NCBI GenBank assembly: GCA_015680685.1
Contig: MNCI01034266.1
Span: forward strand, 868,159-932,158
From: Gnetum montanum
Lineage: Eukaryota; Streptophyta; Gnetopsida; Gnetales; Gnetaceae
Reading direction: 5' to 3'
DNA length: 64,000 nt
Shown: positions 1-10,786 of the stretch, in pieces
Numbering within the stretch: position 1 is the first letter of the stretch
Layout of the letters: each line of letters opens with the position of its first letter
Program-made: the position numbers and the translations under genes
The notes under the pieces: model-generated
Databases searched by the model: none
Told to the model about the DNA's origin: nothing
The model's input: the letters and a program-made list of their open reading frames with translations, nothing else

Positions 1-342
1 TACATATCAACAGATTATTCTCACATGTGGCTACCTTGGAAAGGAGAACCAAATCAAATATACATCTATAGTGAACCTTTCATGATTGATAACATTACTT
101 CAAATGGAAAAAGTAAGATGGTTGAAAAAGGAGGTGTTGAAAACAAAATTTGTACACTCCAAGAAAATGAGAATTCATTTGAGAAAGAAGATGAGAGGAT
201 TGCTGAAGAAAAATCTTAAGAGGATCAAGTTGAAAGCTCCAGTGAGCCAAAAAGTAATCGAAAGATTGCTTATGAGAGGGTTAGAGATATGAGGATTCCT
301 ACTAGCGTAATCCTCCCCATTCTCTTCTCATCTCAAGAATAG
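1..342 (+). pseudogene. 3' coding tail of an LTR retrotransposon (unassigned ORF)
   Basis: Frame 1 is open from the left edge to TAG at 340-342, with one in-frame TAA at 217-219. The peptide is charged (many Lys and Glu) and matches no family I recognise. It lies about 200 bp upstream of a polypurine tract and an LTR start, so the simplest reading is the C-terminal end of the last ORF of an LTR element whose body lies left of the window. The single TAA in an otherwise open frame suggests recent inactivation. It could also be a chance frame. Confidence 0.35.
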
Positions 343-536
343 TCCATGAACTAAGGACTTAATAATGTACAGTTTGTTTGTTTTGTTAGGAATGAGGTTT
401 TTATACCATCAAACCTTATGTTTGATGGGAATTTTCCTCCAAAAAGATTTATCATTTCAGCTGAAAAAATTTCGATGAAAGCTTCAAGTACAGTTCAGTT
501 TTAAAATGAGGCATACATGAATTTCATTAAGCTTTT

Positions 537-549
537 AAGGGGGTAGAAA
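537..549 (+). promoter_or_regulatory. Polypurine tract preceding an LTR
   Basis: The tract AAGGGGGTAGAAA is immediately followed by TGTTGGCAC, a TG-starting LTR edge. This is the usual position of the plus-strand DNA primer of LTR retrotransposons. The 343-536 stretch before it has no coding signal that I can assign. Confidence 0.5.
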
Positions 550-2654
550 TGTTGGCACATTTTAGCCATTTTATGGAACAGAGACATGAGATGATTGAGA
601 TTTTCAAAATATTTCAATACAAATATTCAAAATGGCAAGATGTAATTTGAAAAGGTATTGATTCCTATCACTTGTTAAAAAAAGAGATGGATTGGAAGAA
701 AAATGGACCGAATGAAAACAATTATCAATATAAACAACAAACTCATTGAACTGTATGGAAAATGTTTGAAGAGTGCAGCAGGTGCGTATCCTGAATTGGT
801 TGTAAAAATCATGGCATGCATATGTATTCAAGCAGAGTCTTAGTTGGACTATGGTGCCATATTCAAAAAATTAGTAAATCTACTCCTCTTCCTATGAGTC
901 CATTGGAGATTATTGCTTCATCTACTATCTGAACAGCCAACAAGACAAGGGCATCCTGCCAAGAATCTGGTCCCAAAAATTCAATAAATGCAGAACACAC
1001 ATGGAGCAACATTTACAGCTACATTCTGCAAGGAAAAATTAATCGTGTCTCCAATCTCTCCAAAAATGCAAACAAGATCAATCATGGCCTGTAACTCGAG
1101 CAAACCTCTATGGTTGGAAATTACAATAGCATTGCTATGTGCGTTCATTTTCACTAGATGCAAGAAAAAAATAGAAATCATAGATACTCCAGTAACACGC
1201 AGTATCGGGAAAATTTGGCCATGAACAGAAAGAAGATAAGGAGAATGAGCCTACTGGCCGCATTTCCATTTATGAAACCCTACACAAAATTGCCACCAGA
1301 AAAAAACCACAAAACAGCAGGAATGACTGCGCTTCCAAGGTAAATTGTAACAGAAATTTCTGAAATAAAAAATAATACAGTTCTCATTTGTCATGAATAG
1401 TGGCACAATGTTGCAAGGATGAGATTGATGATTAAGAAGAAGGATGCCAAGAAGAATCCTGGATGCAGCTGGGCGTTTCCAAGGATCCGCTCTCTGAGCC
1501 CTGACTTTTGCCGTCAGTTGCGGAAACTACCGAGTTTGGAGGGTTTTCATTTTCAGGATCTGTCTCGCATCTGCTGTTGGACGCATACACGGAAACCAAC
1601 ACAGCAGAGCAGCAACAGCAGAGGAACGGTAGCGCAATGGAGGCTAAGCGGTGGTGGAATGGTGGTCATCGTGGCCATCGTCACAGACTGAATCGTGGAA
1701 CGTGGCCCCAGTGAGAGCCAAAGCCATACGAAACATCTGCAATAGCAATCGCGTACAAGCTGGAAGAGAAGACCTTGGGCCAGTCCAGGCAAAAAGAGCA
1801 CCAGCAGCAACAGCAAGAAATGTGAATGCACATGAACCAGAAAGAAGAAGGGTTCAGCCAATGGTAGGAACGCAAGAAGGCCAAGCGTCAGATGTATCTT
1901 ATGCATACAGAGAAAAATGTTACATTGGGAGTAAAAAGATTTTCTAAAGCTAATCAATGATAGAATTTACATGTCACGGCCCTCATGTTCCCAGCAGCTC
2001 CGAAACCCTCCACTGAAACCATCGACTGCGGCAAAACCTCCTCTCACGGTAGCAGTTCACATATGTGTCTGTTTCTACGGGTTTCGTGCAGAGGAGGAAA
2101 CGAACCAGCTAATTATTCCTGTCGTTCTTGCAACCATTACTTATTATCCGAACAGCAATTTACCAGTACGTGGGTTCAGAAATAAATAAATAATAATAAA
2201 GTGCAGAGAAGATGAAGATGAAATCAGCCTTGATATAACTGGGATTACATTCGGGGTACCACAAATTAAAATGTAAGAGTACAACTCCACTTATGCATTC
2301 GGTTGTATACACATACATATATTTATTTATCAACCCATGCATCAAATCCATGGTCACTATCTCTATCACTATGATTTAGATAAAATTTTTATTTTTATTA
2401 TTTCAAAAGGAAAGAGAAGTTATAAGGCAGTTATTCAATATTATGTGTATAGAACAAGTGTCCTTTGCAATTTTTAAATACCATGGTGGTGATAACTTCC
2501 CCTTGGTGGTTACAACTAAATTTTAATTTTCCATGGTACTTATAACCACCACCAAGGCCACTTGTCAACTACAACCTCTTTATCTCCAAAATGGCCACTT
2601 GTCAACTAAATGGGACACGTGTCAACTGCAACTTGTTTCTCTCCATGGTGAACA

Positions 2655-2754
2655 CTTGGCAACTGCATGAAGACACTCGGCAACTACATGAAGACACTTG
2701 GCAACTGAATGAAGATACTTGGCAACTACATGAAGATACTTGGCCATGGAATAG
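2655..2754 (+). repeat. 21-bp tandem repeats upstream of TATA
   Basis: Four imperfect 21-bp units with the core CTTGGCAACTRMATGAAGA run from 2655 to 2738, followed by a decayed fifth unit. Related ACTTGTCAACT words occur just upstream (about 2560-2650). They lie about 90-190 bp upstream of the TATA box of the putative LTR, where U3 enhancer repeats are commonly found. Confidence 0.85.
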
Positions 2755-2840
2755 GACACTTGTCCATTGTAGCTTTTTTATCTCTATGGTGGTTAAACCA
2801 CCCAAGATATTTTGTAACTTCCCTACCTACCTTTGAACCC

Positions 2841-2847
2841 TATAAAA
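2841..2847 (+). promoter_or_regulatory. TATA box of the putative LTR
   Basis: TATAAAAGG sits in a compact promoter context. AATAAA follows at 2958-2963, and the U3 21-bp repeats precede it. It probably drives genomic RNA of the element that ends at 4054. Confidence 0.5.
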
Positions 2848-4249
2848 GGGCTTCAGGGGGAAGGAAGAAGGGATATATATCACATTGGGTCTCACACATC
2901 ACACTTGGGGATCTTGGAGGATTTGTAAAGAAGATTGCTTGAAAGATGGTTTGCTAGAATAAAGATTTCAGCCTCTTTGTCATGGTCCTGTGAGTTATGC
3001 ATTTCATTTTTTGTTTTGTTTAAATTGTTTAGCTAGTGGTTTAGATAGTATCATCCTTGGCAAGTAATTTTGGGATTTTTAGATTGCTCTTATTGTTCTT
3101 GTTGCCTGATAGAAATTTCTATTAAAATTTTTCCATAGAAGCGCTTGTGTTTAAAAGCCTTGAGAGCATTTTAGTAGTAAATTTTGTTATTGTGTAACAT
3201 GTGGGTACTACTATTGGGATTGTTGTAAGAGAGCCTCTGTTTGTAGTCACGCCGTTGAACAATCCAATAGTCGAGAGGGTTTAGAGAATCTTTGGTATTT
3301 TGATGGGACCAGAATAGCTTCTTTTTATCCTTAAAGTGAATTCTCGTGGTTTTTCAATTAGAAATTGTCAAGTCTTTTAAAGGTTCTGTTTGAATGCAAT
3401 CGTTGACATCTATTATCTAGCCAAAATAGAGTCTCGTACGTGGTAGTTTACGCAGCAATTTTTGGTAGCATAGTAGGATTGTCTTGAAGATATTGCTTGT
3501 TTGAGCCTTGGAAGTTTGAACAATTCGTAGATATTGAATTTGGAATAGCTTTATTGCGAAGTTTTTACTCGTGTCATTCCACCTTTTTTAAATATTTGAG
3601 GTCTACAAAAATCTACTTTCCTTTCTTTTCTATCTATTTCCATCGAATCTTGCTCTATTCTAGTTTTCTTGTGGAACTATCTCTTTCTCTGGGGAAAATT
3701 AGGAGTAGATTGCGGAGTTGTGCTCAAATGTTTTTGCAAAATTTTATTTGTTACAAGTAGGTATTATAAGGACCACATAGACTAGGCAGTTGAACAAAAT
3801 AGGAAATTTTCAACAACTCATAGTACTGGGCAAAGTTGGCTGAATCTCTTTAAAGTAAGTCATTTGTAGTTCACATACAACGCAATCGTTACATTTCTCA
3901 CAACCACACGCCGCAACAGCACACACACATACTCACATTAACTACTGAGTTTATTTGGAGGTATCTGGGCCTTGGTGTTGCCAGAGACCAATAGGCACCT
4001 AAATCCTATTCAAGGACACTTGTTGGCAGTCGCGTCCCAAACGGTCGCCAACACTTAATCCAATGAGTTATAGTTTTTGTCAACATGATAGTTTTCACAT
4101 TCATATTTTATGATGGTGGAAGCTTATTGTTTCTAGGAGAAATGGATATGGATGGAGTGGAAGTAGATGTGTTTTCCATCCTTCAAACCTTCTCTAGACT
4201 CATTCAAAAAATGGTTGTTTCCTATATTATAGTTCCTACATGACTGTCT

Positions 4250-5945
4250 CCTCCTACATGGTCACAATACTAGTTGCATTTTCCTATTGTGGTTGTGATG
4301 GCAGCTCTCCTTAAATTATAGGTGGTTGAAAAAGTGGTAAAGGATTTGGATGTTGACTTATTAAACTAGCTACTTATCAGTGCATTTATGGATTGGAATC
4401 TGTCCTTGGCAATATAAGCCTATGGTATTCGAGTGGATAGTAGTATGAAGCTTAAACTACTACATTACTTGGAGAAATTGGATGTTGAACATAGTATCCA
4501 TATGGGTCTAGTTGCCTATATGGGTACTATTGTCATGATGGTGACATTGCCTATGATTGGGGTTGGTGCCACTATTAGTGATACTACTCCTGTGGCTATA
4601 GATAAGCTCCACTAAGGTAGTAAGCTGGTTGAAAGGCTTGACAGTAGTTACTTTGAGGATAAGGTAACCTTCTAGGCATCTACTTTTTGACAAATTATGG
4701 GTTCAATGCATATTCCCCCATTTCTTCCAAATGTGCCACAATAGGGCAACACCCATTAGGATGGTCATATTGGCACACAGTATAGCCTTCTTCCTCATAT
4801 AAGCTTGTACTTGAATAGTCAACCACTGAAGTTACATTTTCTTTTTATCTAAAGTCTCTTTTTTCCTTCTTTTTCTTGCCTTTGACAAAGAGCTACTTAA
4901 TTCACTCCTCCATAATTTTTAGAGCTATTGCAAATTTTTCATCTATTAAATCCCACATTTTTTCTACCTTTGTTGCAATATCAATTAAATATTTTTGAAT
5001 AGGTAGCATTTTCTTCTATACTATCTCATCCAAGGTTTCCTTCTTTTGTGGATCACATATTCATACATCCCTGTTGTGAATGGATGGATCTCTATTGTAG
5101 TCTTCTATTTATTTTCTTTTCTTAAATTCACCTTCTTCCTTTTCCACTTAATCAATAAGTCTTTGAATTTTATGGGCAAACATCTCTAATAATTAGCCTT
5201 GGGCATAAACCCCAAGATTTTTTCTAGTCTTTTTTCTAATCTCATCAATGATGTACCTATGTTGCTTCCTTGGAAAAAAATCCATGGCCTAGGCACCTAT
5301 GTAGAAGTGAGTAATATCTACCCATTGCTGCATCAAGGGATTCATGGGTTCCTTGCTTCCATCCTTGGATTTGTTTCCAAAAGTGTGACACTCATGAGTA
5401 GCTCTATTATTTATCATTGAATAGCTCAAGCATAGTATTCCATCTCCTAATTGATTCTAGTTCCAATGATCTGTACCAACTTTCAACCTCTTTAACAAGT
5501 ATCCTAGGGAATAAATTAAGTTTCTTCCAATCACTTTCGATGTTTTTTATGACACAAGCATCATGGAAGGCTTGAAGGTGGTATTGTGGATCAACATTGT
5601 AACCATCCTCAAATCTAGACACATTGTTCATGTTTAGCCTCTTAATCTAGTTTTCCCTAATGTGCTTGGTTGGGATATAAATAGCTTCCTATATGTTGAT
5701 CATACTTTCAGTTGCTAGTAGGGGCTCTTTGCATTCATAGGGTTTATCATCTCTACTATAGTAGTGCCTCCTTTAATGCTCATACCTCTCTCTCTCTTCT
5801 CATGCCTATCTTTATTTCTTCTCAATTCATGCTCTTCCTCTTGATCATCATAGTGTCTTGGGGAATACTCATTTTGATCATGAATTCTATACATTTCCCT
5901 ATCATGGTCTTTATACTTGTGTTCCCTTCTATTAGAGTCCATGGA
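4250..5945 (-). pseudogene. gag: Gag polyprotein relic of copy 3
   Basis: Minus-strand frames from 5945 down to about 4250 encode, in order: an Arg/Glu/Asp/His-rich segment (5942-5715); the Athila-like Gag core (5631-5407) with the words HLQAFHDAC and ESWYRSLE; the Gag C-terminal half in shifted frames to about 4860; a Cys/His motif (CQYDHPNGCCPI, about 4720-4790); and a Tyr/Pro-rich tail with YGYYVQHPIS (about 4480-4520). Frameshifts and stops break it. The protein would have formed the particle that packages element RNA. Order and words match copies 1, 2 and 4. Confidence 0.8.
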
Positions 5946-6694
5946 TGATCATGAGAATAAATATGAAGCTATGGGAGAATGGGTTGACTAGTTCTCCTTC
6001 TATGACTCTGATAGTCTTCTCTTTGTAATCTAGTAGAAACACTTGGCCTTGAGTCCTTCCTATACTAAGAGTCTTTGGCTTCTCTTCTAGGTGTCTCTAC
6101 TAAGTTAGAATGTAGTTGTACCATAATAGGTTCTTCTAATTAGATTATAGGCATTTAAGAGTTAACTTCATGATCCTAGTGGAGTTTCTCTATTATGAAT
6201 ACATCACCATCTAGTTCTTTTAGGAAAAAAAGGAAGTTGTTCTACTTCCCTTTGTTGTGGATATAATTAATCTTCATAGAAACATCTCTCTTCACTTGTG
6301 CCTTTGTGGGTTCATAGGACCTTGTCATGTGTTTAGTCACATGATACCCTTCTTGTGCATGACTCAGATTCATTTCCCCTAGAGTTGTGTGAAACATTGT
6401 AATTGTTTAATGCTATGGAGGTAGAACAATGTTATCCCATAAGTATCTCCACCTCATGAGCGTATGAGATTCTTGCTTGCATTGGCATACTTCAGTCTTC
6501 TTTGTTATTTATGGTATCATTACCTTTCTTCATCTTTTTGGAAGGTGATAGTATATGTTTTTTTTGAAGCCATGTTTTAGTTATGATGCTTGTTAAGTCT
6601 ATGTTTATTGAAATTACTTAGAGATTAGAAAGATTAACTTTTTGTTCTTACAACAATGAACTTTGTGAAATCAATTGCTCAACACACATTGACT

Positions 6695-6714
6695 ATCCAT
6701 AGCAACGACACCAA
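6695..6714 (-). promoter_or_regulatory. tRNA-Asp-like primer binding site of copy 3
   Basis: On the minus strand the LTR end CTCATCA is followed by TTGGTGTCGTTGCTATGG. The plant tRNA-Asp 3' end would demand TGGCGCCGTTGCCGGGG. Most differences are C to T, as expected of a decayed primer site. Confidence 0.6.
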
Positions 6715-7663
6715 TGATGAGTGGTGGAGTAATCCAACACCTAACCATACAAGTTACGAGTGTTAATGTGCAACCCAATCATTATCTATGGATTATTAAT
6801 GTTCTTATGCTAGTAATTGAGTTAAGTTCATGATTGTTGTCTTCCCACTGAAGCTAGTAAAGTCTAAGTGTATGGTTTAGCTTGCACTGAGGCATATGAT
6901 AGTTGATGTTGATTGGCCACTAATACTTCTAAGTGTAGACATGATAAAGATGCAAGTAGGTAGTAATTCTAAGTAATAACAAGTAAATCTATTTTAGCCT
7001 ATGGTAACGGATAACCATTCCTAATTTATCGACCATGTCTTTGGCTCCTATAATTGTCACTAGGATTACAAAGTGTCACACTACTACTTGAGCCAAGCAA
7101 TAATACTACTAGGATTACCAAATGATCATACTTAATGCTCAAAATCAGTCATATTCATTCTACTTACTATCAACAAGTAAAAATAAAGTGCTTGGGAAAA
7201 GTATGCTAGTAAAACAGTAAACATTATGCTCAATAAGTAGTAAACATTATGCTAAGTAATAATAGTAAGCTAAGGGAATGTTGCAATGATGATAAATAGT
7301 TTTAATCTTTATTTTTGGTCATAACTTATGTTTAAGTACAAACTGCTTAAACAAAGACTTCATTCATCTACAACACATCACACTACAGGCATTCACACTT
7401 CTAATTACTAAGTCTAAATTCAAGAAATGAAACTACAAGAGTTTGGTTATTATGGAAAAGATAAGTTAGTAGATTGTGCACCCAAGTGTCATATTTATAG
7501 GGTTGCACACATCCCAAGATATCATATTGACAATGACATAGCATGTGCTATGACATCATTGATACAATATCTTAATGCATCAAAATTAGGACTTATTAGT
7601 TAGATTAATTAAATAATTAATTTTCATGTTTTTATATAGCTTATCCATAGCTATATAACATCA
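6715..7663 (-). repeat. 5' LTR of copy 3
   Basis: About 950 bp, beginning TGATGTTATATAGC and ending CTCATCA on the minus strand. It contains a TATA box (minus strand, 7490-7500). It shares with copies 1 and 2 the block running from the CTAAACCATAC word to the GTTGAGTG-like 3' end. It interrupts the forward LTR at 7664. Confidence 0.75.
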
Positions 7664-7855
7664 ATAATCATACATATCACTTTGAACTAAACCATACATG
7701 ATAAAGCTACTACTAGTCTAAGTAAAGACAGAGACATAGAATCAACATTTAATGATCTAGATACCATATTAGTTATATCCATGGAATTTGACTAGATTGT
7801 ACATACACTCTTATGATTCATATAGTTGGATGTAGGGGACACTCACCACTCATCA
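7664..7855 (+). repeat. Truncated forward LTR end of the same family
   Basis: Forward-oriented 3' end of a family LTR: CTAAACCATACATG, then TTTGACTAGATTG, then GTTGGATGTAGGGG, ending in CTCATCA at 7855. It aligns with 13590-13770 of copy 1. No primer site follows, so it is a 3' or solo LTR. Its 5' part was separated when copy 3 inserted. Confidence 0.75.
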
Positions 7856-7976
7856 ATAATCCATTTTTTCTAGGTTGTTTATAAAAATAAATAACCTAAT
7901 ATTTAAAATTTAATATGCTTTTTTTATTTTAAAAAATACATATTTTTTCATCCCTATCTGGAGATGCTAGGAAGTG
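7856..7976 (+). other. AT-rich spacer
   Basis: Very AT-rich DNA between the older LTR end and the giant element. No coding or structural signal is visible. It is the left flank of the giant element's target site. Confidence 0.6.
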
Positions 7977-7981
7977 ATGAT
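7977..7981 (+). repeat. Target-site duplication ATGAT (left)
   Basis: ATGAT directly precedes the LTR start TGAAACACC. The same five bases directly follow the 3' LTR at 34669-34673. A perfect 5-bp duplication is what Ty3/gypsy integrase leaves. Confidence 0.85.
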
Positions 7982-8084
7982 TGAAACACCACCAAATTTG
8001 GGCCACCACAACCTAACTACAAATTTGTCTAAGTGTCAACACAAGGCAAATTTTTTCTAGGTGTTGGGCCTATGCTTCCAACTA

Positions 8085-8600
8085 CTAAGACTATGCTCCA
8101 GAACATAGTCAGCATAGTCTATAACATAAGACCATATTTGTACGATTTTTCCAAGTGCTGACAGTAGCTACAAATTTTTCTAAGTGCCAAGACTATGCAC
8201 CCCACTACTGGGACTATGCTTTAGAGCATAGTCAACATAGTCAGCAGACAAATGGCCAATTTTACAAATTTTCCTAAGTGTTAAGCCAAAAGTTGTCAAG
8301 CTTGCTTGCTATGAAAAAAATAGTTCAATAAAGACTATGCTCTCCACTACACTGGAGCATAGTTGAACATGCTTGGAATGGAAGAAATAATGTGGGAAAT
8401 TTTCTAATTACTGAACTACACTCTAGAGCATAGTCAACGTAGTCTGCATGAAGACACCAATTTTGCCAAATTCTGCTAATTGCCAAGACTACACTCCCTA
8501 CTACTGGGACTATGCTCCAAAGCATAGTCAATGTAGTTAGCATGGAAACACATTTTTTGCAAAATTTGTCTAACTGTTACGACTACCCTCCAGACCATAG
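8085..8600 (+). repeat. Dyad-symmetric U3 repeats (ACTATGCTC...GAGCATAGT)
   Basis: The word GACTATGCTC and its inverted partner GAGCATAGTC occur repeatedly, often head to head as near-palindromes (for example GACTATGCTTTAGAGCATAGTC at about 8212-8233). They sit in 60-100 bp degenerate units that also contain AATTTGTCTAAST. The 3' LTR has the same array (about 33140-33570). Binding sites for a host factor, or hairpins, are possible. Confidence 0.8.
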
Positions 8601-9018
8601 TTAGCATATTCATGTAAAAGTGCCTCTAGAAGCCTCCAAAATGTGGCATTGGCACCCACATTAGCTTTGACACACCTTTAGCAAGTAGGATTAGCAATTT
8701 GCATTTCTTTTGCATCCACATTTTCCCTAAAATTGTACCTATGCTCAACACCACTCAAGAGAGTTGATAGCATAATCCTGAAGTGTAGTCTCCAAGATTA
8801 CATTTCTTTTGCATTTTTTCAAGTACATTGCAATCTTCTCAGCACTTGAACATGTAGCTAGGGTAGCGTAGTCATAGTTTAGTAGTCTCATTGGGTCCAT
8901 TGAAGCACACTAATAGAACACCATTTACTTTGCTAGAGAGCATAGTTAAATGCAACATAGTCCCAACTACCCCTATGCCACATGGCACTTGATCTATAAT
9001 TCATGACAATCCTAACCC

Positions 9019-9026
9019 TATAAATA
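9019..9026 (+). promoter_or_regulatory. TATA box of the giant element 5' LTR
   Basis: TATAAATA in the context CCTATAAATACCC. The homologous TATAAATA is kept in the 3' LTR at 33977-33984, which supports it as the RNA start region. Confidence 0.7.
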
Positions 9027-9712
9027 CCCTAGCACTCTATGTTTTAAGGGTTTGCAATCTTTGCATCCAGTTGGAAAAATCAAAGCATCTATTGGCATTT
9101 TGGCATTTCATTGTGTAAGAGCAAGTTCGAGGCAAAGCACCAATAAGCACCTTTGCACACCACCAAAGACACCATAAACCACTGTAGCCCATGGGAAACC
9201 ATGACAACCAGCCTGACAAGCATAGACACCATGGTAGATGTTAATCCTCGTAACCTAGACACCTTGAGACTATGGCTATGCTACCTACTACACCTATTTG
9301 TACATCACATACCTCCTTACCTTTCTTATAGTTGATTACACTTTTCCTATTTGGGGTGGTGTCACTCTCTCTATTGCTCTCCTTCTATGCAATTTTAGCA
9401 TTTTATTCACATTTTGGCATATATTTGCATTTTTTGTTATTTTTACACATAACTGCACATTAACACCTTTATTTTTGGGGAAAACTCTTGACTAAGCTCA
9501 CCGCTGTTTACATCATAGATGCTACAAACATCATGCAAGTGCTTAACAATGTTTTTGCATCACATCCCATAAGTCCTAGTTTAATTAACAAGACCATTAT
9601 GGGCACCCCATCTCTACCTCTAGTAGGCCCTCAAGTGGATGCAAGGTCAAGCTATGTGCACCATCAACCTCTCCTTGTATCATTCCAAGCATCAATGTTT
9701 TTGATCATTATA

Positions 9713-10786
9713 GTTTTCTAGTGTAAGAAGGAGTGCCAGTGTCATTTTTTTGTGATCTTTGTTGGTCATTGTCTCGTGTGCTCTCTCCACCACCATTACT
9801 AGATTTGGGCTAGTGTAGGCCTGATACCCCTATCAACCTACCATGGAAATAGCTAGATCTGAGGCCAACATAGAAGTTATCTACAAAATGGTTAGTGTAG
9901 ACTAGACCCTATTATTAGTTCCCCTAGAACCCTACATGACAACACCAGAGCTTCCACCCAACACTTAGCTCACTTTGGGGTGCTCAGAAGAGCATAGCTG
10001 GCTCTCAGCATAAACAGCATAGTTGGCTCTTAGTGTAGTGAGCATAGTCCCAAAGTTAGCCATTTCTAATAACTTCTGCAGTTAGCTATTTTTCATAGTT
10101 TCTACACTTAGCATTTTTTTTTTTTTTTTTTTGCACATTTCACACTTAGTCATTTTCCTATAGTTCTCATACTTAGCCATTTTTTTGCTATTTTCATACT
10201 TAGCTATTTTTTTCCAATTAGCAAAATTAGTCATTCTTTCTATCTTGTGCAACTAGCAACCTTTGCATTTGCCCTGCATATCATGAACCCTGAGCAGCTT
10301 TTGACCTCTGCTCTAAGCATGGTTGTTGCTTGGCCCATTTAGTAAGAAATCAAAATTAACCATATTGCCAATCCCTCCATGGTAGAGCAAAGGCAATCAC
10401 TCAAGTTGTGTAGCCTACCTCTCAGGTACATGATCTTGAATGAAGAGTAGTATAACTTCATTTGCACAAAGCTATAGTCAAGTCTATTTGTAGACCATTA
10501 AGAAATGAAAGGCCAAAATAAGCTATGAGCTCATACACCAGAATGGAAGGGAATACTTCCCCTCTACTATGGATTTCATTCCATTCACTGAGACTTATCA
10601 AAGGGTTCTCGCCTAGCTCTTTTGAGGCAATGAGCATGAGGTAGGGATAGACTATGAGGAGCCCTTGTAAGAAGAGCAAGATGAGTTTGAAGCTTTTTCA
10701 GAGGATGAGGACTCATTTCACACCTCTTTCTGGTAGGAAAATTTTGCTTTTGTTCCTCCACAATCCTAACCACCTATATTCCTAGA
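9713..10786 (+). other. Untranslated leader with A/T-rich repeats
   Basis: No coding frame is supported. At about 10045-10245, roughly 30-bp units built on ACTTAGYCATTTTT recur around a T-run (from 10114). The dyad words of U3 reappear at about 9990-10050. Leaders of this length between LTR and gag are usual in Ogre-like elements. Confidence 0.6.

Larger units (their letters stand above)
550..4054 (+). mobile_element. Probable long 3' LTR (about 3.5 kb) of an LTR retrotransposon
   Basis: The left edge reads TGTTGGC directly after a polypurine tract, and the right edge reads GCCAACA, giving perfect 7-bp inverted termini. Inside are a TATA box (2841) preceded by 21-bp tandem repeats and followed by AATAAA (2958), the order expected of U3-R-U5. 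A GC-richer block at about 1390-2150 has overlapping ORFs on both strands but no recognisable protein. The right edge drops directly into the minus-strand gag of copy 3, so this element appears to have inserted into copy 3. The second LTR and the left target duplication lie outside the window, so the boundaries cannot be confirmed here. Confidence 0.5.
4055..7663 (-). mobile_element. Copy 3: non-autonomous Gag-type LTR retrotransposon, minus strand, partial
   Basis: Read on the minus strand this is a 5' LTR (7663 to 6715), a primer site, then gag. The body is cut at 4054 by the 3.5 kb LTR, so its 3' part should lie beyond the left edge. Gag and LTR sequence place it in the same family as copies 1, 2, 4 and 5. 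No RT, RNase H or integrase is present in the retained part. Its outer LTR edge at 7663 interrupts an older forward-oriented LTR of the same family. Confidence 0.8.
7982..9712 (+). repeat. 5' LTR of the giant element
   Basis: It starts TGAAACACCACCAAATTTGG and aligns with 33050-34668 along its whole length. It carries dyad repeats in U3 (about 8085-8600) and TATAAATA at 9019-9026. The end is set by alignment: the 3' copy ends ATTACA just before the target duplication, and this copy has ATTATA. By eye the two LTRs differ at many sites, so the insertion is not recent. No convincing tRNA primer site is seen right after 9712. Confidence 0.9.

Noticed and set aside
1553-1957. 134-codon minus-strand ORF rich in Leu, Phe and Cys
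   Set aside because: It overlaps equally long ORFs on the other strand in the only GC-richer patch, has no domain, and its hydrophobicity follows from complementing purine-rich DNA. It is treated as a composition effect.
7851-7868. ATAAT after both the LTR end at 7855 and copy 3 edge at 7663 as a target duplication
   Set aside because: The two sites belong to different insertions in opposite orientation, and ATAAT is common in this AT-rich DNA. It cannot be tied to one integration event.
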